A DNA stretch of 64,000 bases from CAWELS01 sp964468205 (GCA_964468205.1 CAYXVG010000004.1:1-64000); one strand, 5' to 3'; positions 1 to 8,139 are shown, counted from the first letter of the stretch. A program made the numbers and translations. The notes: a model not told the origin generated them from the sequence alone.

Positions 1-79
1 GAACTCCCCCGAACTTGCCGAACTTGCCCGAACTTGCCCGAACTTGCCGAACTCCCCCGAACTCCCGCCGAACTCTCCG
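1..79. repeat. GAACT(C/T) short-repeat array, left copy
   Basis: Eight GAACT cores follow one another with 3-6 base C/G-rich linkers (GAACTCCCCC, GAACTTGCC, GAACTTGCCC and similar). Unit length is irregular, about 9-11 bases, and the array may continue to the left of the window. It is noncoding and lies just upstream of the prfC promoter. A longer array of the same kind lies at 6821-6955. The function is unknown; simple-sequence expansion is the conservative reading. Confidence 0.8.
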
Positions 80-81
80 GT

Positions 82-110
82 TTGACATCCGTTCAGCAGG
101 ACTTTACACT
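82..110 (+). promoter_or_regulatory. Sigma-70 type promoter of prfC
   Basis: TTGACA at 82-87, a 17-base spacer, and TACACT at 105-110 match the vegetative promoter consensus very well. It lies 92 bases upstream of the prfC start with nothing else in between, so a leader of about 80 bases is implied. The assignment rests on motif and spacing only. Confidence 0.7.
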
Positions 111-201
111 GAGGGAGTGGCCAATGTGAAACGTTGAATCCTCTCCGGTAACGATTGGAGCGGGCGCTCAGGCTTGTCTTCTGATTCCAAGGGTTAAATT
201 C

Positions 202-1863
202 ATGGCCACTACTGTTTCGATTCCATCCAACAAACCGCCCACGAAGGAGCTGATGCGAGCGATCCTGCGGCGGCGGACATTCGCCATCATTTCGCATCCC
301 GACGCTGGAAAGACGACGCTCACGGAAAAACTGCTGCTTTACGCCGGGGCGGTGGAAGCCGCCGGCTCGGTTCGGCCGAAGAAGCAACAGAGTCACGCCG
401 CTTCCGATTGGATGGCGATGGAGCAGGCGCGCGGAATAAGTATCACTTCGACCGTTCTCCAGTTCGAGCACGAGGGATGCCTCTTTAATCTGCTGGACAC
501 TCCAGGGCACCAGGACTTCAGCGAGGACACTTACCGGACGCTCACAGCGGCGGACAGCGCGGTAATGGTGCTCGATGCGGCGAAGGGCATCGAGCCACAA
601 ACACGCAAACTCTTCGAGGTTTGCCGCATGCGGCAGCTTCCGATTCTGACGTTCGTCAACAAGCTGGATCAGCCAAGCCGGGATCCGATGGAATTGCTCG
701 ATGAGATCGAGCGTGTTCTGGGAATCGCGGCGTGCCCGGTAAACTGGCCAGTTGGCTGCGGATTGCAGTTCCAAGGCGTGGCCGATATTGGGTCACGCCG
801 CTTCCTCCGATACAGCCGCTCCACCGGGGGACAACTCCGGGCGCCGGCTTTCGAAATCTCCATGGGGGACCCGGCATTCGAGGCGATGCTCGGCGCGGAG
901 AATGCCAGCCAATTGAAGGAGACTTCCGCGTTGCTGGACGGAGTGATTCCCCCGTTCGACAGGAAGTTGTTCCTTGCAGGCCGGCAGACCCCAGTATTCT
1001 TTGGAAGCGCTCTCAATAATTTCGGAGTGGACTGCTTCCTGAAGGCTCTTGTCGATCTTACGCCTCCCCCCCGCGCGCGCAATAGCAAGCAGGGCCCGAT
1101 CGATCCCATGAAGGCGGAGTTTTCAGCATTCGTCTTCAAGATTCAGGGCAACATGGACCCGATGCATCGGGACAGCATGGCGTTTCTCCGCATTTGCTCC
1201 GGGCGGTTTGCGCGGGACATGATGGTGCACCATGCCAGGCTTGGGAAAAAGGTGCGAATGACCCGGCCGCACCGTCTGTTCGCCCGCGAACGGCAAACCG
1301 TGGAAGAGGCTTTCGCCGGGGACGTGCTGGGCGTGGTGAACCCAGGTATGTTTGCCATCGGCGACACGCTGAGCAGCAGCCCCGGCATCGAGTTTGACCG
1401 GATCCCCAGTTTTCAGCCGGAACACTTTGGCGTCCTGAGAAATGAGGACGTGAGCCGGAGCAAGCAGTTTCGGAAGGGAGTGCTGCAGTTGTCCGAAGAG
1501 GGAGTGATACAGACCTATCACGATCCCAATGGGGCACGCCGGGAGCCAATTCTTGGCGCCGTCGGCCGGCTGCAATTCGATGTCGTGGAATCAAGGTTGT
1601 CCCAGGAGTACGGAGTCCGCGCCACGGTGAGCTCGCTCCCTTACGTCTGCGCCCGCTGGCCGCTAGGCACCCCGGAAGCATTGGCCGGCGTGCGGTGGCC
1701 AAGTTCCGGAGTGGCGCTTGTGCGGGATCAGAATGACCGGCTGGTCTGCCTGTTCACTTCAGCGTGGGGACTGCAAACTCTGACGCGCGACCACCCGGAG
1801 GTCCAATTCAGCGAGACCAGCCAGATTGAAGGAAGCACCGTAGCGGAGAATCATGACAACTGA
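202..1863 (+). CDS. prfC: Peptide chain release factor 3
   Basis: RF3 is the translational GTPase that removes RF1/RF2 from the ribosome after termination; it is cytosolic. The 553-residue product has the GTPase motifs in order: the P-loop in SHPDAGKTT (about residues 32-40), the G3 motif DTPGHQDF and the G4 motif NKLD. A domain II beta-barrel and an RF3-type C-terminal domain follow. The length is slightly above the usual ~530. AAGGG lies 8 bases before the ATG, and a near-consensus promoter is upstream. The SHPDAGKTT form and the absence of EF-G domains IV/V argue for RF3 over EF-G or TypA. The stop overlaps the next start, suggesting an operon with 1853-2191 and the MFS gene. Confidence 0.95.
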   Translation: MATTVSIPSNKPPTKELMRAILRRRTFAIISHPDAGKTTLTEKLLLYAGAVEAAGSVRPKKQQSHAASDWMAMEQARGISITSTVLQFEHEGCLFNLLDTPGHQDFSEDTYRTLTAADSAVMVLDAAKGIEPQTRKLFEVCRMRQLPILTFVNKLDQPSRDPMELLDEIERVLGIAACPVNWPVGCGLQFQGVADIGSRRFLRYSRSTGGQLRAPAFEISMGDPAFEAMLGAENASQLKETSALLDGVIPPFDRKLFLAGRQTPVFFGSALNNFGVDCFLKALVDLTPPPRARNSKQGPIDPMKAEFSAFVFKIQGNMDPMHRDSMAFLRICSGRFARDMMVHHARLGKKVRMTRPHRLFARERQTVEEAFAGDVLGVVNPGMFAIGDTLSSSPGIEFDRIPSFQPEHFGVLRNEDVSRSKQFRKGVLQLSEEGVIQTYHDPNGARREPILGAVGRLQFDVVESRLSQEYGVRATVSSLPYVCARWPLGTPEALAGVRWPSSGVALVRDQNDRLVCLFTSAWGLQTLTRDHPEVQFSETSQIEGSTVAENHDN

Positions 1864-2191
1864 GCAGCCGGCGAAGTTTCGTGACGAGTTGAACGCTTCA
1901 CAGGCCGAACCGCGGACAAGTCTCGAAGAGCCGGCTACCCATGATTCGAAGGTTAGGCCGGGCAAGGCGATCGGGAGTCTGGCTCGGCAGGACGCGAAGC
2001 AGGCGCAACGAATGGTCTCGGAGGTCCGCCACCGCGACAGTGCCCGGCGGTGGCAGTTCATGCCGGTGATTCGCAGGGGGGAGACGGGCGACTATGGAGT
2101 CTGCGCCGGCCGCGAAGAGGAAATCCCGCCTATGCGACTGCCGGTACGGGCGGAAGGCTGGGTCCGCGTCCGTCGCGCGGAGATCGTGTAG
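1853..2191 (+). CDS. Small protein of unknown function between prfC and MFS gene
   Basis: This 112-residue reading frame starts 11 bases inside the prfC 3' end and stops 17 bases before the MFS start, so it fits an operon of tightly packed genes. The product is highly charged (many Arg/Glu), has no signal peptide or membrane segment, and ends in a compact stretch with the motif CAGREEEIPP and alternating Val/Arg. Third codon positions are GC-rich, as in neighbouring genes. I do not recognise a family. It could instead be an untranslated spacer with a chance open frame. Confidence 0.45.
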   Translation: MTTEQPAKFRDELNASQAEPRTSLEEPATHDSKVRPGKAIGSLARQDAKQAQRMVSEVRHRDSARRWQFMPVIRRGETGDYGVCAGREEEIPPMRLPVRAEGWVRVRRAEIV

Positions 2192-2208
2192 GGCTCCATT
2201 TCCAGAGA

Positions 2209-3489
2209 ATGAACTACTTATATTTCTTTGGCGCCAATCGGGCGCTACTGGGATTCGGTCTGCTAACAGCTCTCTCGACGAGCTTCGGACAGACGTTTTT
2301 TATATCTTTGTTCCTGCTGCAATTCCAGGAGGCCTTCCAGATTGGAAAGAGCGAGTTCGGCTTTGTGTACGCCGCGGCGACGCTACTTTCGGCGTCCCTG
2401 CTTCCGTTTGCCGGCGGCCGCATCGACAATATGGACCTGAGGCGATACACCGCAGCCACGATGGCCGGGCTGGCGCTTTCCGCCCTGGTTGTAGCGGCTT
2501 CGGTGAATGTCTGGATGTTCGCGGCCGGGCTGCTGGGACTGCGCCTGCTTGGACAGGGGCTGCTCGGACATATCTCCCACACCGTAATGGCGCGCGAGTT
2601 CGGACTTAGCCGCGGCAAGGCGCTTGGTGTAGCGGGTATCGGGTATCCGCTTGGTGAGGCGTTGCTGCCGTTCGGCTGCGCGGTTTTGCTCCGTTTTGTC
2701 CCGTGGAGAGGCGTATGGGTCCTGGTGGCAGCAATCGCCGGCCTGGTCCTGGCGCCCGTGGTTCTCCGCCTTCTGCGCAATGGCGCCGGGCGGGAAATCA
2801 CCGAGAACACCGCCAGCCCTGGAACGGAAGCGGCGGAGCTCGACCAGCGCCTGTTTTGGCGCGACCGCCGGCTATACTTCGTCTTGCCATCCGTGTTTGT
2901 TCTACCGTTCGTGCTCACCGGCCTTTTCCTATACCAGGCGGCACTGGCGCAGGCCAAGGGGTGGGCCTTGGAGTGGATGGCGGCCGCGTTTGCGGGGTTC
3001 GCCGTAACGCGCGCCCTAGCGTCGCTGGGGATCGGCCCGGTGATCGATCGATTCACCGCGGCCCGGCTCCTGCCGCTCTACATGCTGCCGTTGGCGGTTG
3101 GGTTGATCGTGCTTGTAATAGGCAATTCTCCGCTTGTCGCCTTTTTGTATATGGTGCTCGCGGGCGTCACGGCTGGCGCCAGCGGGAGCATCGCTTCGGC
3201 CGTCTGGGCGGAGTTGTATGGTCCGGCTAATGTCGGGAAAGTCAGGAGCATGACCGCGGCGTTGGCCATCTTCTCCACAGCGGCGAGTCCGGCTCTCATG
3301 GGCTGGCTGTTCCAACTTGGGGTTCCCGTGGAGTCAATGATCGTCGCGGCGACGTGGATGATCGTTCTGTCGGCGGCCGCCAGCATTCCGGTGTCGCATC
3401 TTGTGGAGGATGTCCGTCTTGGGATAAAAGCGCGGGCGTCGATGCGCGCCGGATCACTGCCCAGAAGGATTTTCCCGAACGCCGAGTAA
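2209..3489 (+). CDS. Major facilitator superfamily transporter
   Basis: A 426-residue inner-membrane protein with about 12 hydrophobic segments in the 6+6 MFS arrangement, split by a charged cytoplasmic loop near the middle. The first helix begins right after the start (MNYLYFFGANRALLGFGLL), which is why I take the ATG at 2209 and not an in-frame ATG at 2050 that would add a non-membrane extension. The inter-helix 2-3 region has the family-typical GGRIDN-type turn. The substrate cannot be told from sequence. It follows the 112-residue gene by 17 bases and is probably co-transcribed with prfC. Confidence 0.85.
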   Translation: MNYLYFFGANRALLGFGLLTALSTSFGQTFFISLFLLQFQEAFQIGKSEFGFVYAAATLLSASLLPFAGGRIDNMDLRRYTAATMAGLALSALVVAASVNVWMFAAGLLGLRLLGQGLLGHISHTVMAREFGLSRGKALGVAGIGYPLGEALLPFGCAVLLRFVPWRGVWVLVAAIAGLVLAPVVLRLLRNGAGREITENTASPGTEAAELDQRLFWRDRRLYFVLPSVFVLPFVLTGLFLYQAALAQAKGWALEWMAAAFAGFAVTRALASLGIGPVIDRFTAARLLPLYMLPLAVGLIVLVIGNSPLVAFLYMVLAGVTAGASGSIASAVWAELYGPANVGKVRSMTAALAIFSTAASPALMGWLFQLGVPVESMIVAATWMIVLSAAASIPVSHLVEDVRLGIKARASMRAGSLPRRIFPNAE

Positions 3490-3537
3490 GGCTTCGCCGG
3501 GCGGAGTCACGTTCCGGCTCTGGCTGACAGGCGCGAC

Positions 3538-3571
3538 TTGACGGGCGTTCAGTATTACTGTACGTTCAGTG
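3538..3571 (+). promoter_or_regulatory. Promoter/operator-like element upstream of the XRE-cupin regulator
   Basis: TTGACG at 3538-3543 and TACGTT at 3561-3566 with a 17-base spacer form a plausible promoter ending 8 bases before the regulator's GTG. The spacer holds AGTATTACT, a 9-base palindrome, and the element carries GTTCAGT twice as a direct repeat. It matches the element at 6197-6230 at 26 of 34 positions (23 of the first 26). Autoregulation by the XRE protein is an inference. Confidence 0.6.
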
Positions 3572-3578
3572 ATAGGAT

Positions 3579-4151
3579 GTGATGGGAGCCATGCCCACTA
3601 TCAGCGCTGAGAATCAAGTAGGGGAACTCCTTCGGGAGCTTCGCGAGAAACGCGGCTTGTCCGTCAGGACGTTGGCCGCGAAGGCTGGATTTTCCCCGAG
3701 TTTCATCTCTCAGGTGGAGAACGGGGTGGCCTCTCCGTCTATCGCTTCGCTCGAGAAGATTGCGGCGTCACTTGACGTGAGGCTTTCGGAGTTCTTCCAG
3801 GCGGGCGAGGCGCGTTCGCCGGCGGTAGTTCGCGTCGGCCAGCGTCCCCGTCTCCAGAGTGGGTGGTCGAAGGCGGACATCGAGAGTCTTGGCTTGGACC
3901 AAACCGCGAGACTCGACCCGGTCCTGATCACATTGCGAGCGGGTGGAACCAGCGGTAAACGGCAGCATAGTCTGCCGGGCGAGCAGTTCGCGTTCGTCAT
4001 CTCCGGCGAGGTAAGACTTCTGCTGGGAGATATGGAACAGGTGCTTACCAGTGGTGACGCGGTGACGATCTCTCCGCGGAGACTGTTTCGCTGGAAGAAC
4101 GCTTCCTCCGAGCCGGCGCAACTGCTGGTCATATCCAGCCGGGGGCTCTGA
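3579..4151 (+). CDS. XRE-family transcriptional regulator with C-terminal cupin domain
   Basis: A 190-residue DNA-binding regulator. Residues ~12-66 form an HTH_3/XRE helix-turn-helix (LAAKAGFSPSFISQVENG, then PSIASLEKIAASLDV). Residues ~110-185 form a small beta-barrel cupin (LPGEQFAFVISGEVRLLLG) that in this family senses a small ligand. Several starts are possible: GTG 3579, ATG 3582, ATG 3591. The gene sits 10 bases upstream of an ADP-ribosylglycohydrolase gene and is very likely co-transcribed with it. An operator-like element lies just upstream and again at the facing DHH gene, suggesting a local regulon. The ligand is unknown. Confidence 0.9.
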   Translation: MMGAMPTISAENQVGELLRELREKRGLSVRTLAAKAGFSPSFISQVENGVASPSIASLEKIAASLDVRLSEFFQAGEARSPAVVRVGQRPRLQSGWSKADIESLGLDQTARLDPVLITLRAGGTSGKRQHSLPGEQFAFVISGEVRLLLGDMEQVLTSGDAVTISPRRLFRWKNASSEPAQLLVISSRGL

Positions 4152-4161
4152 AAGGCCGCGC

Positions 4162-5109
4162 GTGCTCCGTGATGATGATCTCCGGCCAAGATTCCGCGGC
4201 GCTTTGCTAGGCGCGGCGATCGGGGACGGCATAGGTGCGCGATTCGAAGGAAGCCGGAGTGTTGACGAGGACCGGCTCCGGCAGTTTGTAGAGTCCACGG
4301 AGCCGCTCCGCTACACTGACGATACTCACATGGCCATCGGTCTGGCCCAATCGATTCTCGATCGTGGTGGCCTGGAAGAAGCGCACACGGCGAGCGTATT
4401 CGCGAGGAACTACGCTCGTGAACCTTGGCGCGGCTATGGGGCCGGTCCGCCTTTGATCTTCCGGCTTATGGAGCAGGGAGTTCCGTGGGATCGGGCCGCG
4501 GGCTCTCTTTACGGAGGTAGTGGATCGTATGGTAACGGCGCGGCGATGCGGGTGACTCCCGCCGCGTTGTTTGCCTACCACGATCTGGGACACGTGGCGG
4601 ATCTTGCCCGGCGCTCCGCCGCTGTAACTCACTCCCACCCTGACGGCATTGACGGGGCCGTTCTGCAGGCGTGCATGACCGCGATACTGATTCAGCAGCC
4701 GGCGCGGCAAGTTCCCGACCGCTCCCAAATACTGCCCGCCATGGCGCCTTACCTCAGAACCGAGACATTCCTCTCCATCCTGGGGCGACTCGACGCCATG
4801 CCGGCGGGGATGTCCCCGCTCGGTGCGGCACGGCTGCTGGGCAACGGTATCGAAGCCAGCCGCTCGGTGCCGCTTGCCCTATACGCGTTTTTGGAGAACC
4901 CGGAGGAATTCCCCGCCTGTGTTTTGTACGCCGTGAGAGCGGGAGGTGACACGGACACGATCGCATGTATGGCCGGCGCCCTGTCGGGAGCCTGGCTTGG
5001 TAGCGTGGCCATCCCCGGGGAATGGGCCGGGCGGCTGGAAGCGGCGGATTACATCCGCCGACTGGCTGACGATCTACTCGCGGTAGCGGGTAGGGGCGCG
5101 GAGGGCTAA
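4162..5109 (+). CDS. ADP-ribosylglycohydrolase family protein (DraG/ARH-like)
   Basis: A 315-residue cytosolic hydrolase of the family that removes ADP-ribose from proteins or cleaves related N-glycosides, using two Mg ions. Visible motifs: the N-terminal GALLGAAIGDGIGARFEG, the metal-binding TDDT at residues 52-55, HSHPDG in the middle, and GGDTDT near residue 260. The length is normal for a one-domain ARH. The start is GTG 4162 with AAAGG 6 bases upstream, 10 bases after the regulator's stop. No ADP-ribosyltransferase is visible in the window, so the substrate (modified protein, nucleic acid, ADP-ribosyl metabolite or other glycoside) is open. Confidence 0.92.
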   Translation: MLRDDDLRPRFRGALLGAAIGDGIGARFEGSRSVDEDRLRQFVESTEPLRYTDDTHMAIGLAQSILDRGGLEEAHTASVFARNYAREPWRGYGAGPPLIFRLMEQGVPWDRAAGSLYGGSGSYGNGAAMRVTPAALFAYHDLGHVADLARRSAAVTHSHPDGIDGAVLQACMTAILIQQPARQVPDRSQILPAMAPYLRTETFLSILGRLDAMPAGMSPLGAARLLGNGIEASRSVPLALYAFLENPEEFPACVLYAVRAGGDTDTIACMAGALSGAWLGSVAIPGEWAGRLEAADYIRRLADDLLAVAGRGAEG

Positions 5110-5223
5110 TTCCAGAGCGGCGCTCGGGGTCTCTCCTGCGGGACCGCGAGCCCATTCCTCTCGACCGTTGGATTGTTCGACGGCACATCCGCCATGGAAG
5201 CCGCTATATCCGAACCGAGCCTG

Positions 5224-6183
5224 TCACTCGGCCGGACCGAGTTGGCCGACGATCTCCTCGACGATCCGGCGAGACCGGGGAAGATCGCCCGGGCCAAGTG
5301 TGATGCCGGCGACGGCCGGGTGTCCTCCTCCGCCGAACCGCTCCGCGAGTGATGCCAGGTTGGCGAGCGGCGTGGATTTGGACCACGGATTCGTGCCGAG
5401 CGAAACTTTGACCAGCCCGTTGACGCGAAGGATTGCCACCGCGTAGTCGATTTCGGGAAACATCGCGTACGGCATCAGCTTGTTGTACCGCTCCACGCCG
5501 GTCGAGGAAAGATCTAAGACGGCGACTCGGCCTTGGCGGTCCATCCTTTCCAGCAGGATGTCGATCAAGGCGAGTTGGTCCTCGGCGAATCGCTGTTCAA
5601 GCATATGCACCGGAGGTTCCTTCAGAATCTCTTCCATCGGGTGGTAGCGTAGCTTGCGAACGATGAGTGTGCGAACCGCGGGGTCATCTGCGTTCTCGAT
5701 TACCAGCTTCAGTCGCGATGCCGGCGTAAGCAAGTCCACAGCAGACTCCGGTGTCGGGTACTTTGCCCCGTCGATGATGTCGGCCCATTTCACGAGTTCA
5801 TCCAGTTCGACGGCCACATATCCGAATTCCTGTTTCAAGTAGTCGGCAATGAGCGCGGTGCAGGAGGTGTACGTGGGATCCAGAGCCTTCTGCCGTGTTT
5901 TCGTCGCCTGAAAATGACGCTCATGCTCGGGGGAAAGAAAGGCGCTCTGGTGATGATCGAACCACCAGGTAACCCGCGGGTCGGGTGAGTAACGGAAGTC
6001 CACGACCGTGTTTTCATGGCCACAAAACAGGCCGGGCTCCCACTGGAAGTGCGGAGTGTGACTGACGCCCATAAACTCGAAGCGGCCGGTGGTGTAGTAG
6101 TAGTCCTGCAGGAACCGGCTCAGCAGGGCGGCGGAGGCGGCGCCGTCGAAGCACCTGTCATGGTAGATCGTGCGAATATGCAT
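5224..6183 (-). CDS. DHH/DHHA1 family phosphoesterase
   Basis: A 319-residue cytosolic phosphodiesterase or phosphatase of the DHH superfamily, whose members act on nano-RNA, pAp, cyclic dinucleotides or other phosphoesters with Mn ions. Motifs: HDRCFDGAASAA at the N-terminus (motif I), VVDFRYSPDP, the signature WFDHHQSAF, and the C-terminal DHHA1 motif GGGGHPAVAG. The start is ATG 6183 with GGAGGG 5 bases upstream. The gene converges on the ADP-ribosylglycohydrolase gene, and its upstream region carries the same operator-like sequence as the XRE gene. The atypical motif I and small size leave the substrate unassigned; it is not RecJ, which is longer. Confidence 0.88.
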   Translation of the reverse strand: MHIRTIYHDRCFDGAASAALLSRFLQDYYYTTGRFEFMGVSHTPHFQWEPGLFCGHENTVVDFRYSPDPRVTWWFDHHQSAFLSPEHERHFQATKTRQKALDPTYTSCTALIADYLKQEFGYVAVELDELVKWADIIDGAKYPTPESAVDLLTPASRLKLVIENADDPAVRTLIVRKLRYHPMEEILKEPPVHMLEQRFAEDQLALIDILLERMDRQGRVAVLDLSSTGVERYNKLMPYAMFPEIDYAVAILRVNGLVKVSLGTNPWSKSTPLANLASLAERFGGGGHPAVAGITLGPGDLPRSRRIVEEIVGQLGPAE

Positions 6184-6196
6184 CGTTTCCCTCCGT

Positions 6197-6230
6197 TTGA
6201 CGGGTGTTAAGTATTACTATACACTTAACG
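6197..6230. promoter_or_regulatory. Second copy of the promoter/operator-like element, upstream of the DHH gene
   Basis: TTGACG at 6197-6202, 17 bases, then TACACT at 6220-6225 form a good plus-strand promoter. The segment also contains GTTAAGT and ACTTAAC as 7-base inverted arms 10 bases apart, around AGTATTACT. It lies 13 bases upstream of the DHH start, which is on the other strand, and aligns with 3538-3571. It may be an operator for the DHH gene, a promoter for a rightward transcript, or both. Confidence 0.55.
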
Positions 6231-6820
6231 GGACAGGCGACACAACCCGCGCGAATTGTACCCGCAAAGTCCATTTCACATCAGGAAGCGGCGCGAGTGG
6301 CGATGCTTGGCGGAGCCGGCAATCTCGCTGACGCTAGAGGGGCGAGTTTTGGGCGAGGGGCGGAAATGCGACTCTCCAGAAATCTTCGGGCTGAGGGAAA
6401 TTGAAGGTGCGAACGAACGACAGGCTGCGGACACCAGCCACGCGCTGGATCAGCGGTGTTAACCCGTAATGTCGATGTGGACGGCGCCGCGGTGACGGTC
6501 CGACGCCGTGCTGCCGACCGCCACAGCATTTATTGCCGAGAGGTAGATACGGAATTCGAGTTAATGGGTCGCGACAGAGTGACGGTCAGACTATCGTTCG
6601 TCAATTCTGTTATCACAGTCACACTGCAGGCAGCGGAGGCCAACGGGATCTGGAGTTGCCCCCAGCCACCNNNNNNNNNNNNNNNNNNNNNNNNNNNNNN
6701 NNNNNNNNNNNNNNNNNNNNNNNNNNNNNNNNNNNNNNNNNNNNNNNNNNNNNNNNNNNNNNNNNNNNNNCGGAAATGGTCAAGTGTCGCACCGGAGTTC
6801 GGGGGTTGAGGTCTTTGACT
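6231..6820. other. Long noncoding stretch with scaffold gap
   Basis: Between the DHH gene and the repeat array I find no frame with convincing start signals or recognisable protein. Short open frames at 6256-6462, 6281-6529 and 6456-6670 look like chance. A single GAGTTCGGGGG, the reverse of the array unit, occurs near 6795-6805. Part of the sequence is missing in the N gap, so a small gene could be hidden. Confidence 0.5.
6671..6770. other. Assembly gap (100 N)
   Basis: Exactly 100 unknown bases, the usual placeholder for a scaffold gap of unknown size. It lies 50 bases before a dense GAACTC repeat array, a likely cause of the assembly break. Order and orientation across it depend on scaffolding. 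Confidence 0.99.
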
Positions 6821-6955
6821 CCGAACTCCCGAACTCCCGAACTCCCCGAACTCCCCGAACTCCTCGCGAACTCCCCCGAACTCCCTCCGAACTCCCCCGA
6901 ACTCGCGAACTCCCCCGAACTCCCCCCGAACTCCCCGAACTCCCGAACTCCCCCT
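6821..6955. repeat. GAACTC short-repeat array, right copy
   Basis: Fourteen GAACTC cores with 2-6 base linkers, mostly C runs (GAACTCCC, GAACTCCCC, GAACTCCCCC, GAACTCGC). Read on the minus strand the unit is GAGTTCGGGG. The array ends 6 bases before the stop codon of the minus-strand alanyl-tRNA editing gene, so its transcript would run straight into it. No open frame spans it convincingly. It is related to the array at 1-79. Confidence 0.85.
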
Positions 6956-6960
6956 GAGGG

Positions 6961-8139
6961 CTAACCGCCGAGCCGGGATTCGAGCAGTGCGAGGGCCGCA
7001 TCGACGGCATCCGGGCTGGGCAGGCTGCCTTGAGCAAGCTGCGGATTGCCTCCTCCGCGGCCGCCGGCCGATTGCAGGGCTTCGCGGAGAAGGTTGCCGG
7101 CGTGGAAGCCTGAGTCCTTCGAGACGGCGAGCAACAGCAGGGCCGGCTCCCCGGTAGCGAGCACATAAGCTGACGTCTCGCCTTCGACGAACGCTTGCGC
7201 TTCGGCGCGGGCCTCATCGCTGATGGGTCCTTGGCCCTCCCGGCGCACCACCAGGCGGAGTCCGGCCGTTCCGGGGGTTGTGCAGCGGTAGAGTTCGCGT
7301 CCTTTCATGGAGCCCAGGTCACGGGTGAGGCGGGTCCGGTCGCGCTCGGCGGCGACCAGCTTTTCGTGCTGGGCGGCCACCAGGCCCGGCGTGTCGTCCA
7401 GGGTCGAGGAGAAGACTCTCGCGCAGCGATCGAGCGCTTCGTAGTCGCGGCGGGTCCGTTGGATGGCCCGGCGGCCGCAGAGGAACTCGACACGGAGGCT
7501 GTCGCGAACCTTCTCGGTTTTTCGCAGCAGGATGGCTCCGATCTCGCCCGTGGAGCGGACGTGAGTGCCGCCACAGGCGCTCCGGTCGAAGCCGTCAATG
7601 GTGACGATCCGGAGCCTTCCGGACCGGGTGGGGGTTCCACGCAGACCGGCCGCCTCTTCGGCGTCTACGTATGAAACCGAGAGCGGGCGGTTTGCGGCGA
7701 CCAGTTCGTTGGCGCGCAACTCGGCGTTGCGGAGTTGTTCGGGCGAGAGCGAGCCGCCGTCGATGTCGATGGTGGAGACCTCCGCGCCGAGGTGGAAGCT
7801 GAGCGTCTGCGCGCCGTGGAGTTCCACGAAGACGGCGGAAAGCAGGTGCTGGCCGCTGTGCTGCTGCATGTGATCGAACCGCCGCGCCCAGTCGACCTTG
7901 CATTCCACCTCCTCGGCGTTCACGGGTTGGGCGATGCGGTGCAGAACGCGGCCGCCGTCTTCAAGGACGTCGATGACCGGGACGCCGTTGATTGTCCCGC
8001 GGTCAAACGGCTGTCCACCGGAGGTGGGGTAGAAGGCGGTCTGGTCGAGATAGACTTCGCACGGGTCGCAGCCGCGCTCGACGATGCGGGCCGGAAACTC
8101 TGTCAGATACGAGTCGTCATAGTAGAGACGCCCGGTCAT
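6961..8139 (-). CDS. Alanyl-tRNA editing protein, AlaX-L type (AlaRS editing domain with DHHA1 tail)
   Basis: A 392-residue stand-alone editing protein that hydrolyses Ser- or Gly-mischarged tRNA-Ala. The N-terminal beta-barrel carries the AlaRS-type AFYPTSGGQPFD; the editing core has the zinc motif HMQQHSGQHLLSA (HxxxH) and CGGTH further on; the C-terminal part has the glycine-rich DHHA1 motif GGRGGGNPQL. There is no aminoacylation domain, so this is the long AlaX form and not alaS. The ATG at 8139 shares a base with the upstream TIGR03437 stop (TAATG), implying coupling. The frame stays open further upstream, but that extension is antisense-like. Confidence 0.88.
   Translation of the reverse strand: MTGRLYYDDSYLTEFPARIVERGCDPCEVYLDQTAFYPTSGGQPFDRGTINGVPVIDVLEDGGRVLHRIAQPVNAEEVECKVDWARRFDHMQQHSGQHLLSAVFVELHGAQTLSFHLGAEVSTIDIDGGSLSPEQLRNAELRANELVAANRPLSVSYVDAEEAAGLRGTPTRSGRLRIVTIDGFDRSACGGTHVRSTGEIGAILLRKTEKVRDSLRVEFLCGRRAIQRTRRDYEALDRCARVFSSTLDDTPGLVAAQHEKLVAAERDRTRLTRDLGSMKGRELYRCTTPGTAGLRLVVRREGQGPISDEARAEAQAFVEGETSAYVLATGEPALLLLAVSKDSGFHAGNLLREALQSAGGRGGGNPQLAQGSLPSPDAVDAALALLESRLGG

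Noticed and set aside
6821..6955. GAACTC array as a CRISPR array
   Set aside because: Units are 8-12 bases with no unique spacers of constant length and no cas genes in the window.
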